Below, piece by piece: positions 60,252 to 64,000 of a stretch of DNA of 64,000 nucleotides. Both the position numbers and the translations under genes were made by a program. The notes beneath the pieces were generated by a model. The model ran no database searches. It was not told where the DNA came from and worked only from the letters and a program-made list of their open reading frames with translations. Positions within the stretch are counted from its first letter, which is position 1, and every line of letters begins with the position of its first letter. Source of the DNA: Jatrophihabitans sp. (GTDB lineage Bacteria; Actinomycetota; Actinomycetes; Mycobacteriales; Jatrophihabitantaceae); assembly GCA_036389035.1 (NCBI GenBank), contig DASVQQ010000016.1, positions 52,711-116,710 of the forward strand, written 5' to 3'.

Positions 60252-63133
60252 GATCGGGGTCCAGCGTCATGAGAACCGCATCGAGCCGGCCGTCAGGCCC
60301 GTGGGCCGCCACGCGAGGCAACCTGCTGGCCAGGCTGCGACGCGAGGACGGCGGCCAGAGCCTGGTGCTGGTCATGATGATCAGCATCCTGGCGATGCTG
60401 ATGCTCACCACGGCCACCACAGCGCTGACCGGCCAGATCAAGCCGGCCCAGGCCAGCGTCGACTCCGGCGAGGCGACCGCCGCCGCCCAGGCCGGGATCG
60501 AGAGTTTCCTCAGCTGGGTCAACACCAACTGCCCGCCGACCGACGGTTTCGAGTGCCCCGCGCTGGCCACCGGCATCACCAACAAGAGCGGCATCACCGA
60601 CCCGTTGAACGAGCAGGGGGTGGTGATCACCGGCGGCGACGGCGTCGCCAGCGTCGAGTCCTACTGGTGGACGGTCACCTTCGCCACCTCCGGCCTGGCC
60701 CGGGTCAAGTCGGTCGGCCAGGTGCCCACCGGCAAGCCCAACCCCAAGTACCTCATCAAGACCCTGGTCGCCGACATCGACGCGATGCCCAGCTTCAACA
60801 ACTTCCAGTACTACACCAAGTACGAGACCTACGCCGCGGAGTTCGTCAACAGCTTCTACCGGCCGCGCTCGGTGCAGGTGACCTCGGCGGCGAACCTCAA
60901 CGGCACCTCGATCAGCAGCAAGGGCAAGCCCGGCATCCTGCAATGGGTCGGCACCTGCACCTACGTCGATGCCAGCACCACCCCGCTGTGCGACCCCAAC
61001 CACAGCACCAACGTCTGCGATGACCTGTACTACCCCAACGGCGCAGGGCCCGGCCGTGGCACCGACACGGGGTGGAACAACGCCAGCCGGCGGCCCTCGA
61101 CCGCCGTCCAGACCGCGATGGGAACCGACTCGAGCTTCGCCTACTTCACCGAGGGCGGCACCTACACCCCCGCCACCGGCACGGCGGCCGCGGTGACCCA
61201 CAACGACACCTGCGATTCCTCGATGGAACCGAACATGGTGATGAACGGGCCGGTCTACAGCCAGGACGCCTACCTCGTCGACCGCGGCAAGGACACCGGA
61301 AACTCCAAGAACAGCAAGCCGAACTTCGACGCCGCGGCCTACTCGGTGTGGACCGGCGCGATCAACGGCAGCCAGCAACCGCTGGGCCCCAACGGCGGTT
61401 ACATCCGCGCCTACCCGGGAACCAACGGCGAGGCCACCATCAACAGCAACTACCCGACCTACGGCTCGGGCAGCCCGGTGTTCCCGATCTACCAGTCCAC
61501 CGCCCTGGAACTGCCCGAGAACGCCAGCGAGGCGCTGCCGCTGGCCCAGTGCGTCTACACCGGGCCCACCCAGATCACGGTCCAGGGCAACACCGCCCGG
61601 ATCACCAGTCCGATGACGCCGGCCGGCACCTCGGCCTGCTACCAGAGCACCGGCACCTTCACCAACGTCAACACCATCGACAGCGAGGGCCAGAGCACCA
61701 CCGACCCCTCGGGCGGGGTGATCAACGCCGTGGTCCCGATCTCGCGGACCCTGATCTACGTCAAGAACCCCGGCTCGTCGGTCAAGCCCAACCAGGCGAC
61801 CGCGGCCAGCCCGATCTTCAACACCACCACCGGGCTGAGCCTGCCGGCGACCACCACCGCCAACGGCCTGGCGGGCACCTGGACTGACAACGCCTCCTAC
61901 GACGCCACCGCGGCCTGCCCGGCGGTCAACCCCGCCAAGCGCCGCAACTTCGACTGCGAGACCGGTCAGGGCAACCCCAAGAACGACGTCCTGGCCGCCA
62001 TCAAGACGGCGACCGACACCGTGCTGGCCACGGCGAGCCCCACCCCGGCCGCCTTCACCAGCGCGGTCACCTCTCAGCTGAGCACCCCGTCGCAGAAGGT
62101 CGGCACCACCGCCGGCTCGGTCTGGTACACCGTCACCGTCACCGCCGCAACGCCGACCACGACCACCACGACGCCCGAGACGGCCACCGGCACCTTCCTG
62201 CAGACGGCGGTGGGCAAGGGCTACACCACCACCACCAGCGACTGGACGGTCAAGGTGAACCGGGTGGTGTGCGCCTCGCTGTCAAAGAAGGACGACTGCG
62301 TCAACACCACCACGCCGATCGTGCAGGGCGTGCTCAGCAAGACCGCCAGCACCGCGGCGGGCTCGCCGCTGAACACCACCCGGAACTTCCCGTGGCATGG
62401 CAAGCAGCCCGGTGACAGCGGCTACGACGCCAGCAAGACCTACACCGACCCGGACAACGACGTCACCCCCCACTACCACGGCTACGGCGACGTCTACGTC
62501 CAGGGCCAGGTCAGCGGCAACCTCTCGGTCGTCGCCGAGCACGACATCGTCATCACCAATGACCTGACCTACAGCAACTCCTCGGTCACCAACACCAGCG
62601 ACGGCATGGCCATGATCGCCAACCACAACGTGCGGATCTACCGGCCGATGACCTGCGCCACCGACGGCACCGCCGGCGCCACCACCGCCGGCTACTGCCC
62701 CAACGACCTCAGCGGGGTCTACACCGACAACCTGAGCTGGCCGCTCGTCAACAACTACCCGTCCCACATGTACGTGCCCAACAACGCCCCGTCGATGACC
62801 AACGGCGGCAACGGATTGATCTACTCCACCGTGTTCACGCTGCGCGGCTCGTTCATCGCCGACAACTTCTTCCGCGGCGCCATCGGTCACGGCATCACTA
62901 TCTACGGCGGGCTCTACCAGTACCACCGGGGCGCGACCAGCATGCCGTACCAGGGCCGGCCCTACCAGGGCTCGAACACCAAGATGCCCGGCATCTCGGT
63001 CACCTACAACTTCGACAACATGCGTGCCGGCGGGGCGGTGAACGGCGGCCTGCGGGTGCCCTACATCCCGCCGCCGGACGGGCGACTGACCAGCAACACC
63101 TGGAATGTCATCAGCGTCTCGACGGGATCCTGA
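60248..63133 (+). CDS. Very large PilX-like pilus protein
   Basis: A 961-residue protein started at the ATG at 60248 (ATGA overlap). A second ATG at 60269 would shorten it by seven. Residues about 35-65 (EDGGQSLVLVMMISILAMLMLTTATTALT) are the only hydrophobic segment, of the PilX N-terminal type, without a usual prepilin G/F-T-L-x-E site. The remaining 890 residues are secreted, rich in Thr, Asn, Gly, Ser and Tyr with many cysteines, like a beta-structured adhesin. PilX proteins are about 200 residues, so this one is several times longer. Position between minor pilins and pilD suggests a tip or fibre-attached adhesin replacing PilY1. Confidence 0.72.
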   Translation: MRSGSSVMRTASSRPSGPWAATRGNLLARLRREDGGQSLVLVMMISILAMLMLTTATTALTGQIKPAQASVDSGEATAAAQAGIESFLSWVNTNCPPTDGFECPALATGITNKSGITDPLNEQGVVITGGDGVASVESYWWTVTFATSGLARVKSVGQVPTGKPNPKYLIKTLVADIDAMPSFNNFQYYTKYETYAAEFVNSFYRPRSVQVTSAANLNGTSISSKGKPGILQWVGTCTYVDASTTPLCDPNHSTNVCDDLYYPNGAGPGRGTDTGWNNASRRPSTAVQTAMGTDSSFAYFTEGGTYTPATGTAAAVTHNDTCDSSMEPNMVMNGPVYSQDAYLVDRGKDTGNSKNSKPNFDAAAYSVWTGAINGSQQPLGPNGGYIRAYPGTNGEATINSNYPTYGSGSPVFPIYQSTALELPENASEALPLAQCVYTGPTQITVQGNTARITSPMTPAGTSACYQSTGTFTNVNTIDSEGQSTTDPSGGVINAVVPISRTLIYVKNPGSSVKPNQATAASPIFNTTTGLSLPATTTANGLAGTWTDNASYDATAACPAVNPAKRRNFDCETGQGNPKNDVLAAIKTATDTVLATASPTPAAFTSAVTSQLSTPSQKVGTTAGSVWYTVTVTAATPTTTTTTPETATGTFLQTAVGKGYTTTTSDWTVKVNRVVCASLSKKDDCVNTTTPIVQGVLSKTASTAAGSPLNTTRNFPWHGKQPGDSGYDASKTYTDPDNDVTPHYHGYGDVYVQGQVSGNLSVVAEHDIVITNDLTYSNSSVTNTSDGMAMIANHNVRIYRPMTCATDGTAGATTAGYCPNDLSGVYTDNLSWPLVNNYPSHMYVPNNAPSMTNGGNGLIYSTVFTLRGSFIADNFFRGAIGHGITIYGGLYQYHRGATSMPYQGRPYQGSNTKMPGISVTYNFDNMRAGGAVNGGLRVPYIPPPDGRLTSNTWNVISVSTGS

Positions 63134-63195
63134 GATGCTGATGCCCACACCCGCTGCCGCGGCGCCCCCCACCCACCGACGGGAAGGTCTGCACC

Positions 63196-63984
63196 ATGGA
63201 GCTTCTGCTCGTCGTGGTGGCGGTGCTCGGCCTGGCGATCGGATCGTTCCTCAACGTCGTGATCTACCGGGTGCCCGCCGGCCACTCGGTGGTCGCGCCG
63301 GCCTCGCACTGCCCGCGCTGCGACACCCCGATCCGCAACCGGCACAATGTGCCGGTCCTGGGCTGGCTGCTGCTGCGCGGCCGCTGCGCCGACTGCGCGG
63401 CGCCGATCAGCGCCCGGTACCCGCTGATCGAGCTGGCCACCGGTGCGGCCTTCGTCCTGGTGGCCTGGCGGCTGTACTCGATCGACAGGCTCGCGGGACT
63501 GCCCGCCTGGCTGTACTTCACGGCGATGGCGATAGCGCTGGCGGCGATAGACATCGAATGTCACCGGCTGCCCAACGCGATCGTGCTGCCGTCCTATCCG
63601 GTGCTGGCGCTGTTGCTGGCGGCTCCGCTGCTGTGGCAGCACGACTACTGGGCGCTGCTGCGGACGGCGATCGGCTGCGCCGCGCTGTTCGGCAGTTACT
63701 TGGCGCTGGCACTGGCCTATCCGAAGGGGATGGGCTTCGGCGACGTGAAGCTGGCCGGCCTGGTCGGCGCGATGCTCGGCTGGCTGAGCTGGGCGGCCCT
63801 GCTGGTCGGGGCGTTCGCGGCGTTCCTGCTCGGCGGGGTGGCCGGCATCGCGGTGATCGCGAGCAGGCGTGGTACCGGCAAGACGCCGCTGCCGTTCGGC
63901 CCGTTCATGCTTGCCGGCGCGGCGCTGGCGCTGTACCTGGCCCAGCCGATCCTCGACAGCTACCTCCGGGTCACCGGGCTCTGA
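63196..63984 (+). CDS. pilD: Prepilin peptidase/N-methyltransferase PilD
   Basis: A 262-residue bifunctional membrane aspartyl peptidase that cleaves the prepilin leader and methylates the new N-terminus. Seen: N-terminal GSFLNVVIYRVP, zinc Cys pairs C39-x2-C42 and C64-x2-C67, catalytic Asp119 (AIDIECHRLPN) and Asp183 (GFGDVKLAGL), and about seven hydrophobic helices. The methylase and peptidase parts are both present. GAAGG precedes the ATG. It processes the pilin and pseudopilins encoded just upstream. The window ends 16 bases later, so the operon may go on. Confidence 0.94.
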   Translation: MELLLVVVAVLGLAIGSFLNVVIYRVPAGHSVVAPASHCPRCDTPIRNRHNVPVLGWLLLRGRCADCAAPISARYPLIELATGAAFVLVAWRLYSIDRLAGLPAWLYFTAMAIALAAIDIECHRLPNAIVLPSYPVLALLLAAPLLWQHDYWALLRTAIGCAALFGSYLALALAYPKGMGFGDVKLAGLVGAMLGWLSWAALLVGAFAAFLLGGVAGIAVIASRRGTGKTPLPFGPFMLAGAALALYLAQPILDSYLRVTGL

Positions 63985-64000
63985 GCCCGGCCCCGCTCCT

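Overview
The window is high-GC DNA with GTG starts, ATGA start/stop overlaps and family content typical of Actinomycetota: a DUF222/13E12-type HNH protein, SOS boxes of the TCGAAC-N4-GTTCGA type, an ImuA'/ImuB/DnaE2 mutasome, PucR-controlled proline catabolism, and a type IV pilus operon. The exact genus cannot be read from the sequence; a Frankia/Nakamurella/Jatrophihabitans-like soil actinobacterium would fit (inference). I see no rRNA, tRNA or CRISPR array.

Region 1 (1-17.2 kb, extending to about 18 kb) looks like an integrated genomic island. It has lower GC and a different gene repertoire from the rest. It carries a frameshifted large serine recombinase with a translationally coupled zinc-ribbon/winged-helix partner; a DUF3037-like gene overlapping a HipA-like kinase; a divergent operon of ParB-like protein, Snf2-type helicase and N6-adenine methyltransferase; and, on the other strand, an HNH endonuclease, a PIN-domain protein and a 1280-residue RecD-like helicase with a putative nuclease tail. 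The ParB-Snf2-methyltransferase set, with its nuclease neighbours, is the best candidate for an undescribed defence or DNA-modification system. About 0.9 kb without a convincing gene separates the island from core genes.

Region 2 (18-32 kb) is ordinary chromosome: acyl-CoA dehydrogenase, UDP-glucose 6-dehydrogenase, a SAM methyltransferase of atypical composition, the DUF222 HNH protein, MarR plus a membrane protein, an ABC exporter whose ATPase is fused to a secreted CocE/S15-type hydrolase, purK-purE, an alpha/beta hydrolase, a GtrA-like membrane protein and a small Clp-N protein with a striking promoter palindrome.

Region 3 (32.4-54 kb) holds two separate parts of the SOS mutasome: imuA'-imuB at 32.4 kb and dnaE2 at 50.4 kb. 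Each is preceded by a near-consensus LexA box and probably gives a leaderless mRNA. Between them lie pruA-putA with a divergent PucR-family regulator and a shared palindrome, a receiver/histidine kinase pair, a DinB-like protein, a class V aminotransferase, a RecQ helicase fused to a phosphoribosyltransferase-like domain, an S9 peptidase, two tandem paralogous secreted proteins and a LysE exporter.

Region 4 (54-64 kb) is a type IV pilus operon in the order pilB, pilT, pilC, pilA, two pseudopilins, a very large PilX-like protein and pilD. All parts of the basic assembly motor, platform, fibre and prepilin peptidase are present. The operon may continue past the window end.

A recurring oddity is in-frame minisatellites inside otherwise conserved proteins (DnaE2, S9 peptidase, PucR regulator, ABC-hydrolase fusion, MarR-linked membrane protein).
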